In this document: positions 12,085 through 25,162 of the stretch, one piece after another
How the letters are laid out: each line of letters starts with the position of its first letter
Position numbering within the stretch: the first letter of the stretch is position 1
Origin: Certhia americana
Taxonomy: Eukaryota > Chordata > Aves > Passeriformes > Certhiidae
Direction: 5' to 3'
Length of the DNA: 64,000 bases
NCBI GenBank assembly: GCA_018697195.1
Contig: CM031864.1
Location: 19,483,316 to 19,547,315, forward strand
The notes under the pieces: generated by a model
Database searches by the model: none
Seen by the model: the letters and a program-made list of their open reading frames with translations, nothing else
Told to the model about the DNA's origin: nothing
Translations under genes and position numbers: made by a program

Positions 12085-14261
12085 CTAAAGAGGGAAACAA
12101 AGAGTTAAATTTCCTGACAATCTATAGCATTTATCACAGCAATATACCAGCCTTTTCCATGCAAGAACATGAAAAATCCTCCTAGGTACTGTACTCTGAA
12201 GACCATGGCTCATGCCGGAGATGGTATTTTCCTGCAGCAGCAACACTGCAATGTACCCACACACCTGATGTCTCTCCCACCTTTCACAGGAACACTCATT
12301 CCTTGTGCAAGTAGCCTGCTTTCCTAGGCCCCATAGCTATGCATATCCCCTGTTTGGGGTAGCTGGTGCTACTGGTACCTAACTTTTGCCCTTGCTAGCT
12401 AAACAGAAGTGACAGAGAGAAATTCTTCACCCAATAAATCTGCTTGAAAACCAAGGTCAGACCCTGATGGAGAAGTAACTTGTAAAGTCATAACACAAAC
12501 TGGACAAACTTTTTTTTTTTTCCTTGCAGCTGTAAAGAATATAAAGTACTGAATAATTCAATACTGCCATGTACCAGTTGTCTTCATCTGCCTGCTATTG
12601 GGTAAATCTCTGTGCATGGCATGTTAATCACAGTACCAACACAATGAGCTAAACATTTATAAATTTGAGGAACTACTTATGCTAAAGAGTTTCCCTATTC
12701 AGACATATCAGCAAAGCATTAAGCACATGTACTCATTCATTAGAATGTAAGTGCATGTATCTGATTACTTTAAAGAAAACAGATTTCTGCTATTCTGAGG
12801 CCTCTCCCTATCCTTTTGTAAATAGAAAATGAGCTTTGGAAGAACATGCAAACACAGCGGCTTGACTGGCAGGTTTCAAAGCCAGTGGATGCTTGTTCCA
12901 GTTCCATCTGAGCTATACATTTCCCCCTGTATTTCCATGGGCAAGTCACCTTACCTTTCCTATACTCCAATTCACTGTGAATATAGGGGGAGTTCTGGCA
13001 AATCCCAGTTTCATGGGGCACTATGAGGACGTCAATGGGTCAGTGTCACAGCAGATGAAATTCCACAGAAACATACATTTATAAAGGTCGGTATTTTTCT
13101 TAGCAAAGCTAGAGGACCAGGGTTGATTTCTGGGATTCTGGCTGGTTAATTCCTCCCAAGATGCTAGACTCTGGTGAGCAGCACATTGTGCCTGGCCATG
13201 TCACTTCACAGAAGGGCCTTTCAGCCAGTCCCAAGGGTGTGCGCTGCACAACACAGGTGGACACACAATGGGTAGTGATGCCTCATCTGCTGCAACAGTG
13301 GAAAGGCCTTTGTTCCCTCCTGCCACCCCTACCAAATTTTTTTTGCTTCTGTGAGGAAGGAAGGGACCACTTAGTGGGAAGAAAACTCAGCCACTGATTA
13401 TACAGTGAGGAACTGGAGTGGGAAGAGCTCCTCATCATCACTCCCCACCTCCTCCAGACCTATACAAGACAGTCTCCTTACTGGGAGCAATCGAGCTCTG
13501 GGAAGGCAGGCACAGTTGTTACACAAACACTGCAAATACAGACACAGCTGCACATGCCCTCCCTCCCCTGAGGCTGGGGCACACTGCAGGATTGGCTGGC
13601 CCAAGGCTTCATTCCTCCAGCTGTTTCTTTTAGATACAACAATGAGAGAGAAGAAAATAGCAGAATTGAGACCTGCTATGGCATCCCTACATATATTAAA
13701 AACCAGCATCTGGAAACGTCCAATACACATTTTGAGTGGTGAGACTTCTCCCTCCAAATACATTTAGAACAAACTAAGTAGAAAAGATGACAGCTCATAT
13801 CTGCTAAAGTCAATGGGGGAGTTTTAGCCAAAACCAATGCAGCATGGATTTTGTACAGTTTTCTGCTAGAGACTATAATACAATATCCAGCCAAAGAAAG
13901 CAGCTAAATTAGCTCAAACACACATTTATATCCCAATGTCTTCAATTTTGGTGTTTGTGTGTATACTATCAGCTATAGATAAGGCACAGGGATACCACCT
14001 TTCTCCACTTCACTACACTTCAGGCCTGTTGGTTGTTTTTACCCCTCTAGTGGCCCCAGTTTTTTCTACTTTTACTGCTGTTTCTGCAACTGTTTTTCAA
14101 TCCAACCTTCCAAAAAGCTTCATTTGCTATCTAAAAGGAAAACTGCACCTGAATTAAGACTACACATGAAATATTACCTGAATATTTTCCCCAGGCCAAA
14201 ATTAAGACATAATTGATCACTCTCACCATTCAGAAAATGAAAGCAGTAATTTTGCTCGTAC
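12085..14261 (-). other. PLPPR5: PLPPR5 intron 2
   Basis: About 2.2 kb between exons 2 and 3, bounded by gtacga and ctttag. The stretch 13150-13640 has somewhat higher GC and holds overlapping open frames of 120-121 codons on both strands. Neither resembles a known protein, and they are best explained by the locally lower density of stop codons. Confidence 0.85.
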
Positions 14262-14394
14262 CAAGGAATCTGATGGTCCTTCGCACCAGTGGATTTATAT
14301 AACAACAGTCTCCAGTTAATATTGTTTTCTCTTGGTTTTCAAAATCCTTTGTAGCTAACTGTAGACAAAAGACTGCAGTTTCTCCAACGATAAT
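14262..14394 (-). CDS. PLPPR5: PLPPR5 coding exon 2 (residues 78-121)
   Basis: This 133-bp exon encodes the end of TM2 and the intracellular loop before TM3: IIVGETAVFCLQLATKDF, then ENQEKTILTGDCCYINPLVR and RTIRFL. It is too short and phase-dependent to appear as a long open frame, and was found by translating the minus strand between exons 1 and 3. The acceptor is a pyrimidine-rich tract ending in cctaag (ag at 14396-14395). The donor is gtacga from 14261, acceptable but not optimal. The exon ends with the first base of a Gly codon (phase 1) that exon 3 completes. EKTILTGDCCY is a hallmark of the PLPPR family. No stop or frameshift is present. Confidence 0.95.
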
Positions 14395-17300
14395 CTTAGG
14401 GAGGAGAAAAAAGGGGAGAGAAATGGTGTATCAGATTACAGCAAGTAAAATACACTCATTTTACAGAGACAGATATCTCATCTTAAAGAAACATCACCAA
14501 ACCAGCACAAAAGACAGCATAAGTGAATCAAGTTCTGTACATTAATCTTCTTATGAGGGAAATATGCCTTATGGCTTGCTTTATTTCATTTGCCTTAAAA
14601 GAGAATAAATTATTACAACCAGGATTTGTAGTCAACATAACCTAGTTTTCAGGATGAGGGGAAAGAGAAAGAAATCTATTCATTTAAGAACAACAGATCA
14701 CATAATGGCACAAGATCTGGACCAAAGTAAAGGCCTAATCCTGGAAGATGCTGAACATTTCAGTTCCCACATGGTATTCACTGACACTCAGCACTTTGCA
14801 GGATTGAGCTTTAGATTTTGGACTATGGTAGAGAGAAAGGGGAAAAAATCATAACAGAGCTCCTGTTCACATCAGAGGTTTGGTTTGCCAGGAGGTTCTT
14901 AACAGGGTTTGATTCATATTTTGCTACCTAAATTTATCAAGTCTGGCTTTAGCTCTGCCCCTCATGCTTGAACAAGTGTCACCACTGATATTTTAACATC
15001 AAGAATGGCCTGTTTCACATTCACTCCGCCAAAATAAATAAAGTTCTCATGTCTATATACAATTCACATTAAGGCTGGCAACAAAATGCAAAAAATCACC
15101 AAATGAGAAAAAAAAATATTTTGAATGTAAAAAATCTTCCCTAGGTTACTTATTTACCTGTACAACAAAGCATGAACTTTAATTTAGTCACTACAATTAT
15201 GGATTGAGACCTGACAGCCAAAGCAAAGACTTCAAGCAGGTATCTATCTAAAGATATGGTACTGAAGCTTTATGGCAGGGAAAGTGGAAAAGCAGAGCAG
15301 AAGGGTCAAATACGGACCACTGGATTCTAACCTTGATTCACTGTGGGACCTACAGGCAAGGCCCTTCCACTCCTCTACATGAAAAATGTGAAGCTCATTG
15401 ACAGGTACATCACACTTTGATCAACAAGAATGAAGACTACCAAAGTGAAATCTTAATAATCCACAAATACAAGCAACAATGCCACCAAATCTGATTAATT
15501 GCTGAGGTTTTCTAAACCTTTGCCCTAATGAGAAAATATAAATCTTTTCATATATCACAATAGGTCTGAACAGTTCTACAAAATAAATAAAATAATCTGT
15601 GGGCACTGGCTCACATGCATATTTTGTTGTCAACAGGAAGGATGCAATTAATGACCTTACTTGTTTGTAGATTATGCAGATACCCATGGGCTAAATTGTG
15701 GCAGAAAGTGCTACTTAAAAAAAATGTGGCACAAGTAACAAAAATAACTCTGGAGGCGAGTATGTAAAAAGCAAAATTTAATTTGTCACCAAAACAGTCA
15801 TTATCTATTACTTTAGACTGGCTTCAGATCCTAGTGGAATTTTTAAATAAAACAGAAATTTCAACACCTGAACTAACAAATATTCCCTCTCTATTGTGAT
15901 GCATGCAAAGTTTCAGCCCAGTGAAGTAGAATTTATTCGTCTGTAATTAGCAAATAATCAGTATACATGAAAAATAATTCAACCTTGATTCAAGATCATC
16001 CACATTATGAGGAGAATTCAACCCAGTGATCCCTATAGCTCTCATGAAAAAACATAGCAAAAATATCAGTTTTAACATGATTCATAAAGGTAAGAACAGA
16101 AACACTAATACTTTTACTGTGAGTCACAGTAATGCTTTTCTTTCAAGAACTAGGCAACCTGAAGAGAGTCAGATTCTGCCTTTAATCCTTTCTGCCAAAC
16201 TCAGTAAAATTTTCACAGATTTTGAAACTCCAGGAAGGAGCAGAATTCAGTACAAAGGAAGCATCTGTGAGATACAGTGCTCAACCTTTTGCAAGAACAC
16301 CAAGAGTGCCAGCTAGCTCAAATCTCTAGCTCTGAGCAGAGACTGAATCTGCTGATCTAAGAATAAAGGTTGTCTTCTTGGCTGGTAGGGAAGCCGGGGT
16401 TTACTAAAGAGAGAACTGCTTGTTCAGTTATAGGAAAGGAGATCCTCACTTCCAGCAATGTCTTCATCGGCTGCATCTAGATCCTTGCTGCTGCCAACAG
16501 TTTTCCCTTGTTACATTTCCTGTCTTTGATGGTGACCTGTATGAAGAAAACCCTCTGTTCCACAAATAGCAGCATTCAAGTTCGTAGCTGAACAAGAATG
16601 CTCTAAGGGTGGGCACGTAGGTGCAAGGGTCAGAAGGATGTGGAATTCAGCTGAAGACAAAACTTCTGCTACAGAAGGCCTCGTGCTCTATTGTCAGAAG
16701 TAATAAGAGTCATTGAGCACACAAGGCATTCATCTCTATGCTTCCGTGGATTCGCTTCGATAGAATCCTTCTAGAATTTGGCAATAAATACAGGTTCTTT
16801 ATTTTTCTGTACTGGCAGCTCAGCTAAAGCTGTTCTCCTTCCTCCATCCTTCAGCACAAGCACTGCTCATCTCAATAATCAGCCTATTGATGTTTCAGAA
16901 ATGGAAGAAAAATCCTTTTCAATCTCAATAAATCCCAGGAGAAATTCTTCTTCCCAGTGCAATTCCTTCCCCTTCTTCCCTCCAGCATCACTAGCAACAA
17001 TCAGATCTACAGGGCAGAGGAAAAGGAGAGCAATACCCCTCCCCTGCACTTTACAGCAATTTGCATGCCTGGTACATTCCTGGAAGGAGCAATTTCTGTA
17101 TTTCTGCTGGCACAGGAACCACCATTACCCATTCCACTGCATATGTGAGTTTTGTAACCAGCCAACAAATGACATTTAATTTAACAGAATTATTTGTGTA
17201 TTTCTTCTCTAAGTCTTGGGACAAAAAGTTTTTGGAATATTCCAAAACTGGCAGTGAAAGATTGCAGTGGAGAATCTGAATGTTCTGACAACATAAACAC

Positions 17301-20300
17301 CTGGACAAACCTACACAAGTTCAGGTATAGAAATATGACTGTAATGAAAATGAGAGGATATTAGAAGCATCTTTTACCTTATTCTATCAGGGTCATACTA
17401 CTTTAGATCACTGCACAAATTCCCTAAAGGTATGTATTAAAATTCTTAGCTCACAGACATTTTAACAGTTGTTAAAAGCAGGGGAGGCCATCCTTCCCTA
17501 AGGCCATCCTTCCATTTTGACATATAGCTACAACATGTAAAGTATAAGGAAAAGAACAATTTTCATCTGAAATCTAACAGTACAAAGTGCAGGCTCTCCA
17601 GTATTCTCAAGAACACGTATAAACAACTTGCAGAGTCCTTAGACAAAAACACATTATACATAAGCGTTGTAACAAGGAATGAGACAAAAATGACCATTTA
17701 CTCTTATGGAAACACATAAAAAGTATTAACCCAGCAAAAATTAAATTACAGAAGTTCTTGGAACCATCTCCACAGCAATCATATCCTGTCTGTGATGTGA
17801 CAATCCATTTAACAGCCAGGAACAGAATTTGAGAGGCATGAGATCTAAAATTAATATTTCTTCTTGTTTCACCTCTTAACTCCATATTAACATATTAGCT
17901 GATTGATTTTCATGGTTTGTTTATACTTGTAATATAGTTTTTGCATTTATTGCAAACCACCTAATACCTGTCCCTTTCCATGTTTTCTTCTCAGGATTCT
18001 TACAGCATTTTGCACAATTCCCTACACTGATTCCTGCCTCCCAAGTAAGTCCAGGTTTTTTTCTGTATTAGTCATTTTTCTGATTCCAGGCAAGCTGTGC
18101 CTAGTTTTAGCACTGCATGTCAATTTAAAAATCTAATTTGTCCTTCCATCCAGTATATTCTTAACTTGGTTCTAAATTCTGCGTTCTTTTCAACTCGAAA
18201 TGTCAAGCCTGACTCATTCCAAATATTAGAGCTAGAGCAGCTCTGACATTGTTGATTTTCCAGTAAACTGACTCTATAAACAAACTTCCCCTAGAGCCTC
18301 CTATGGTTTACAACAGTTAGCACCTATATAAATAAATGACCTTAAATCTGCACTTGTTAAAATACTAATGAGGGGTTTATTTTATGACCTACATTCTCAT
18401 ATATTTCACGTAACTCTCTATAAAGCCCCAGGACTCAAGTTAGACTTAAATACTCATTTGCATGAACAAGATATCTGAGGGTACATGAATATGGTTAAAC
18501 AAGATAAATCCTGAAATGTAAGGTTGATAATCTCTATTTGGGATTAGGAAATAAATTTCTGTGTACAGAGTCATAGACATTTCCAGCTAACACCTACTTT
18601 CAGCCACACAAATGTTCAAGAAATATTTCAGACAGGCTAGGGAATGTCATAGAATACACGATTCCCTCTCTGCCAGTTCTCAGGGTTATGCTGTAACTAC
18701 AGCAACCACTCAGATAGATGAGTAGCACTAAAAACTGCTTACTGCATTAAAAAGACCACTAAATATTCATCCATGTGCCCAACTCATCAAGTTAAGAAGA
18801 AGATTTTACAATACTGTGCATTGTAGTTTCTCTTCTGCCCTTGTTTCATTCATTGTGCGTCTCATTTAGTCATGACTTGACCAGTATCCAAGGCTTCTAT
18901 GAGACCATCTTCAAGGATTAATCTTGGGGGAATCAGCATCTCAGGCAGTCCAGAGTTCTGCTTTTCTCTCTAGAATGAAATTCCTCTTTCCTCCTTATCA
19001 GGCAAGAAGGGAAGGTAGGAAATGGAGCTAAAAATCTCAGGAATGATTTACATATCTAGGAAAAGTGTTATCAATTAAATTGCATGGCCTCCCTATTAAT
19101 TTCATTTATGAGTTCTCCCACTCTGTGGTGCAGATCTCTTCTAAAAATGTGGCTTCTATATGCTTTGTTATTCCTCTCTTTACCTTGTCTTCTTAACTTT
19201 TGAGACCATGGGCTATTCCTGGCCTATTTCCTCTTTAAAAATGCCATCCATGTACCAATGAGCATAGTGGCCTCAGAGTTTGGGAAATATAGCAGCGCAA
19301 GCCTTGGCCTTTAGTGATGCTGAAAGTAAAGCTCCACTCTTTGCTGGAAGCTAAAATTGTTGAATGAGGTGACAGCCCTGGCAGGAAAAGCAGCAACAGT
19401 GTTTCCAGCAGTAGCAATTTCAAGCTTATTATGCAGAGCTTTCCCTTGAGGCCTTTTTCTTGGTGTTTTTCTTGTTCTCATTGCTACTTGTTTGCTTAAA
19501 CTGACAGCAAATGCCCTGGTCAATTTTCAGAGTAGTACATTTTCTATAGTAACAAATGACCAGTAGTTTTGCAGAAAATGAAAAAATAAATCCTAGATAA
19601 ATCTGTGTGGTATTGATTAAATACAAAATACCCTCTCTTGCATTCAGCATAAGGATATAGGACCATACTGCACAGCAGCTTCTAAAGATCTACAGAAAAG
19701 ATATAAAAAAAGAAAATTGCTTTTCTAAAGATTTTGAAAAAAATACTCAGCCTTTTAGAGCCTTTACATTTTGTTTTAAAAATATGTACTACTCATATTT
19801 TTTGAGAAAAAATACTAAAATTTAATATATTTGATCATGTCCACTTACAAAAGAAAAACAGCAGTAAAAGATTACATATCTAATAGTGAAATATTACCTG
19901 CTTTACTTATTTCTCTGTAGTCCGAAGTAAGGCTACATGCTACTAAACAGTAATGCTACTTTTGACATGAACAAATACTCTTTATTTCCCTTTTAAATAC
20001 ATTGTAGACATACTCAGTACTAAACAATGGCAAAGACTCCTCTCTTTAAGAAGACTTTACTGGTATTAGAGAACAAGAGACACTCAATAACCAAGCATTT
20101 ATAGGCAGGAAGCCAGAAATGAACCACAGAAGAACACCATCACAGAGACATGGACAACTTCATCATTCACTGAATTATCTTCATTCATTCCACATGAGAG
20201 GAAAAAAATGAAATATTTTGAAGTGCAGAGTGTCTTAAGAGCTTCCTTTTTTCCTTAACTGAGCAATTAATCATGTATGCAAATGGCATCTCCTCTGGAG

Positions 20301-20569
20301 CCCATCTGTGGTGTCCAACGGGCAAAGCAGCAGCAGGGCTGAAATCACACAATGCCAGAGCAAAGGCTGGCTATGTAAAAGGTCATTTACAGAACCAGTT
20401 ACCAGGCCCTGCTGTTCCGAGGGTAACTAAGAGAAGGCCTTGTGCCATCACCAGAGGGACACAACCGATGGCACATGACAGCAAGGCCTTGCATGGCACT
20501 CGATGCTCCCTGTGGGACTGAGGCAGGGCATTGATCACACAGCCCAGAGGGTGTGCCCAGTCCGCCTGG

Positions 20570-20776
20570 AGCCCTGCATTCAGCCTGCTCCCCATCCTGT
20601 GTCTGCCATTACAGCTGAACCTGCCGGGCTGCCCCTCTGCCCAGAGCCCTGCATTCACCCCGCTCCCCATCCTGTGTCTGCCATTACAGCTGAACCTGCA
20701 GGGCTGCCCCTCTGCCCAGAGCCCTGCATTCACCCCGCTCCCCATCCTGTGTCTGTGCCATTACAGCTCCTGCTCG
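20570..20776. repeat. 75-bp GC-rich minisatellite, about 2.7 copies
   Basis: Units start at 20570, 20645 and 20720 with the shared head agccctgcattca, and carry ccccatcctgtgtctg and ccattacagctgaacctg. The second and third units are almost identical. The first has a few substitutions, and the last breaks off near 20776 after a 2-bp insertion (gtctgtgccatt). Because 75 is a multiple of three, several frames stay open on both strands and give repetitive open frames of 120-142 codons. These are not real proteins: they start at arbitrary methionines and lie inside intron 1. The surrounding 20.29-20.93 kb is GC-rich compared with its flanks. Confidence 0.92.
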
Positions 20777-23700
20777 TGTCCATGGAACCTTTCGTACCCC
20801 TGTGGGATGAAGAACACCCAGCTGCTCCACACTGCAGCTCTCCAGGCAATTGGAAGTGGCCAGGACTTGAGGAAAACACAGCAATGCCAGCGGGGCAGTC
20901 TGGGGGCCAAGTGTCAGGCACCCTGCTCTAAAATCATCTAAATGCCAGCAGAGTTTCACAATACTGACACAAGTGTTCTTGCTGAACACATTGCAAGAGG
21001 TAGTAGATAAGAGACATTCATGAGAATTCTTGCCCATGCATCAAGCTTTTCTAATTTTAGAAAAATAACATCGAAAAACTAGGGGAAAAATGTGAATCTA
21101 GAAAAAATTTCTACATCTAAAAAAACTCCTAGTAAATGGTGAGGGGAAGAAAGAATTCAAGGAAGAAATTAATTCAAAACTGCCTTCTAAAGGCATAAAT
21201 TCACATTTCAAACTGTGAAATTACTTTGGGCTCAAGTACTCCAGATAAGAGCATCACATGAAATTCTTACAGTTTTTAAATTGTGCTTATTTTGTTTTTA
21301 CAAAAACCAAGAATGCAAGCCATTATGTAGAGTTTCCAAACTCCATAGTTTACAAACGCACCTCCTTAGGAAACTGACTTGTAATAAGACCAGATATCAA
21401 CTGATTTTAGTCTCCTGATCTCTGATGGATATGTGAAAAAAGTGTTGTTAAATATAATTATTTCATTAAGGAGTTTGAAAAAGAATTCTATATCAAAATT
21501 TTTCATTTTTCTCAAGCACTTAACTTCAACCTTTAAAATACTGTGGTATTTGTGAAGGAAAAACAAAATGATCAAAGCTCTATGATTTATCTTCTTTGTT
21601 AGAAGATAGATTTCATGTATGTTCATCTCTGCACTTAGCTGTGTCAAGGAAGTCTTCCACTGGACTTCCAACAACACATGTGGAAAAGACTGGTTCTTTA
21701 TGAACTTGATGAACCCCTTTGTTTCTTCACTGGCCAAGAAAACTGCACAGTTTTCTGTCTGCTGAGGCAGATTGATGTCCTAGCCCTTCTGTACATATTT
21801 AAAATATGATTCCTTGATAAACACAATACCAATTCATCTGACACCCATACCAGTGATCATTTCCAACAGCAACATTGCTCTGTATTTTAAGCCTTAGGTG
21901 ATCTATGCAACCGTGCTTTTCTACCCAGGATGAACATTCAATTGCAAAATTCAGCATAAACGGTCTTTCATCCCTGTTTGAATAAAATCTGATTACATAA
22001 AAGGCATCTCTTAATGATTCTGGTCACAAAGTAGTGGTTTTACTGTCAGTATATGACTGTAGCCAACTGTTCTCAGAGGCTCAGAAGAAGGAGAATATCT
22101 GTACTTCTCGCTTTTCCCACTGTTTTACTTCTAGCTCATTTCTACTCAAGGCCAGATACGTTTTGCAGATATATTATTCCTGAGATCAGTCCAAGGAAAG
22201 CCACTTTCACTGAATTCCCATTGCCATCAAACAATGGCAAATGGAGAACCAAACACTGGAACAGTATAAGTACCCTGTGTTTTAATAGAGCTATGAGGAA
22301 AACATGCTGTACATAAGATTAATACCTGCAAGATTCCACAAAAATTGTCTTCCGGATTTTTGTGGCAAAATATTTATGTCTGCAAAACAGACACACAACT
22401 GGTTTATTACTTATGTTTATTATTAACTAGTATTTGATTCATAATGATAAATTTAATTAGATTGCTCAATAAAATAATTCTAAGCTTTTTTTTTAAATGC
22501 TTTTTTATTTTATTTAACCTTCAAAAAAAATAGCTCTCCTTGTAATCATGCAAGTAGTTCCACTCCTATTAATAATGGCCTCTGTATAACCACCTCTTCC
22601 TTCACCATTACCTTAGGCTACAGTATAACTGCCAACAAATGAAAAACATTAAGGTCATTCACCTTTTCTAGTTGAAATTCAAGGTAGTAACCCCACTAAC
22701 TTCAACAGGAGCTGGATTTGTTGTGAAAACTATTAAACTATTGCACTTTAGCTTAAGAGAAATATCTCATCCAAACTCAGGAAATAGGTCTCAGCTATGA
22801 GTACTGTCCCAAGAAAATAATGAAACAAAACTAGGAAGACAATTCAATTTTACAGGGAAGCAGTACCAAATATTTGAGAAAGCAGTTTAAAAGATCAGAT
22901 AAATCAGAAAGATAAGTCAAAAAATGCAATGCCCACTCCTGAACATATTAACGTATGTGTGATTCTTCTAATATACTTTAAGTCTTTACATTGTAAATAT
23001 TACTGCAAAGAATCCAGGTGTCATTACAAATGAGTTTAAAATACTTTAAAAGCTCATGCATAGAAGCATGGGTCTAAAAATATGTCTTATTCTGAGCTGT
23101 CTCATGTTAGGGTTACTTGTGCATAATATGTGCATTCAGCATAAAACCGGCAGTAAAACTACTGAGTAACAAACCCTGACAGTATTAATCCACACTTCTA
23201 GTGCCTCTGAGAGCCAGGAAACAATTGACCAAACAAAAGCTCTCAAGTAGAGAAAAGTAGAGACTGCTCCTTGTACTGATGCTTGAGTAACACAAAGAGA
23301 ATGACTCTACAGAAGTTAACTTTTGAAGCTTCACTGACCAGGCAGACTCATGACATTATTCCCAGGACAGCTACTAGAGATGCTGTTCAGGGAGAAAGGA
23401 TCCAAAAGAAAAGAGGTCAGAAGTGCCTCTTCTAGTCTCACCTCAAACAACTAGTGAGCCCAGATACAAAACAATGTGTGACCACTCCCCTGCATCTCCT
23501 CCCTTAGACTTGAAAGCTGTAATTTCACAGTGTGCAATTATTTTTCCTTAATAATGTTATTATAATAAATTAAGATACTGGAGTGATGTTTATTAGAAAC
23601 AGAATTTATTAGAATCTTAATGAAGTCATACAAGTGGGGGAGGAGGCCTGTTTATGAGCACCAGAAGCTTTAATAATTACTTACCCCTGCTCTTAACAAA

Positions 23701-25117
23701 GCAATGGGAATGAATTAGCCAGTAAGTTTTTTCACAAAACATTGTAGAGCAGTAGCATATCCCATTTATCTTTATTTGATAAATACACAAGTAGAAAGAC
23801 CTTTTCAATAATGATACTGCATATTCTGTAGTTCAAATATGGTGGATTTTCTTTACGGTGGGTTTCTCTATGGTGGGTTTTCTGCAAATATGATTTGCAC
23901 CACTTCTGTCACTCTTTGAACTCTGCTACACAATGTCTATTTTACTGCTCCTGCCACAAATCCAGATGGCTGCAGATGTGCAGCTGGCAACACTATGTTG
24001 TCTGACCCTGTTTAGAAGTTTACACAATGCAGTGCTTGAATTAAGAGGAAGTCCCAAGTGCCCTCATTGGCACCGCAGCCAATGAGCTGAAACAGGAGTA
24101 GCAGGAGTGGGAAATTTCAGCAAAAATTTCCTAGTACAGGAAATGCCTACAAGACAGAGGGGAGATTGTATACTTTGCTGTGAAGACAGCAGAGCATAAA
24201 AAAAGCTCTTTAAGCCATGCAATAGTATTCTCAAAATTAATTGCAAAGTCTATTGGGCGAAGTAAGCCCAGCTACTCTTCTTCAATATGTGAGTGTATCT
24301 CTTTCCACTCATGAAATAGCGCATAATGATTTACTCTAACAAGGATCATCTCCTTTGCACAGATCTGTAAAATAATAGTAAATACGCTGCTGGCTTTATC
24401 AAATATCATGAAAAAAGCTCAAATGGTGAGAGAAGTATTTTAAGGATGAATGAGTCTATTTAAAATTTTTAGATCTTGTGAAGCTCTGACACTGACTGTC
24501 TTCAAGGCAGACTTTATAGTTGCTGGTTTTTGGTCTTCTCTGTGAAGACAATAAAGGATATTATGTAAAATACATACTGCTATGTAAATGCACAAACACA
24601 TGTTTTTAGCCAGTCTTGGATGCAATCTCGTTATGGGAGCAATTTAAATTACTACAAGAGAAGTGCAAAGTGTGGTGCCATGAAAGGTGCTTGCACACAT
24701 TCAGTGACAACAATTTAAGTATTCTGGTGTAAATGAATCAATTCTTTGAGGCATTAAAATTTTGCCATTGGTATTCAAGGTCAAAAGTACATGTGAACTA
24801 AACTATGGATACAAGTCAACCATGTAAGCATGACTTTTTCTGGCAACACATTGTGCAGACACACTTGCATATGTAAACATACTTAGATTTTTAAAGAAAT
24901 ACTCGCTGTTTTATGATTTCCATCTACTCCTAACCACACAACAATCATAATCAGTTCAGAAACAAAAGAAATACTGAGTAAAACTGCTGACTATTAAAAT
25001 GAATGTAGTTCCAGAAAAAGAGTCTATCAGCACTAAACTCATGCACACACAACACTCCACCTTAGGAAAGCTTTGTGATTTTAAATAGCACCAAAACACA
25101 TGATTAAACTCCATCAA

Positions 25118-25162
25118 TACCAAGATAATTCATTAACAATACCAAGATAACAAATTAACAAT
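25118..25162. repeat. Short tandem repeat, about 24-bp unit
   Basis: The unit aataccaagataa with a following attaacaat segment occurs twice in a row in intron 1. No function is apparent. Confidence 0.6.

Noticed and set aside
13398..13767. Overlapping 120- and 121-codon frames on opposite strands
   Set aside because: They lie in PLPPR5 intron 2, in a patch of raised GC. Neither looks like a known protein, and mirrored open frames are typical of composition effects.
18456..18463. Octamer ATTTGCAT (others near 20277 and 55852) as a POU-factor site
   Set aside because: A few octamers are expected by chance in 64 kb of AT-rich DNA. Single copies without conservation carry no weight.
20383..20941. 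Repetitive proteins of 120-142 residues on both strands
   Set aside because: They are translations of the 75-bp minisatellite, whose length is a multiple of three, inside PLPPR5 intron 1. No splice or promoter context supports them.
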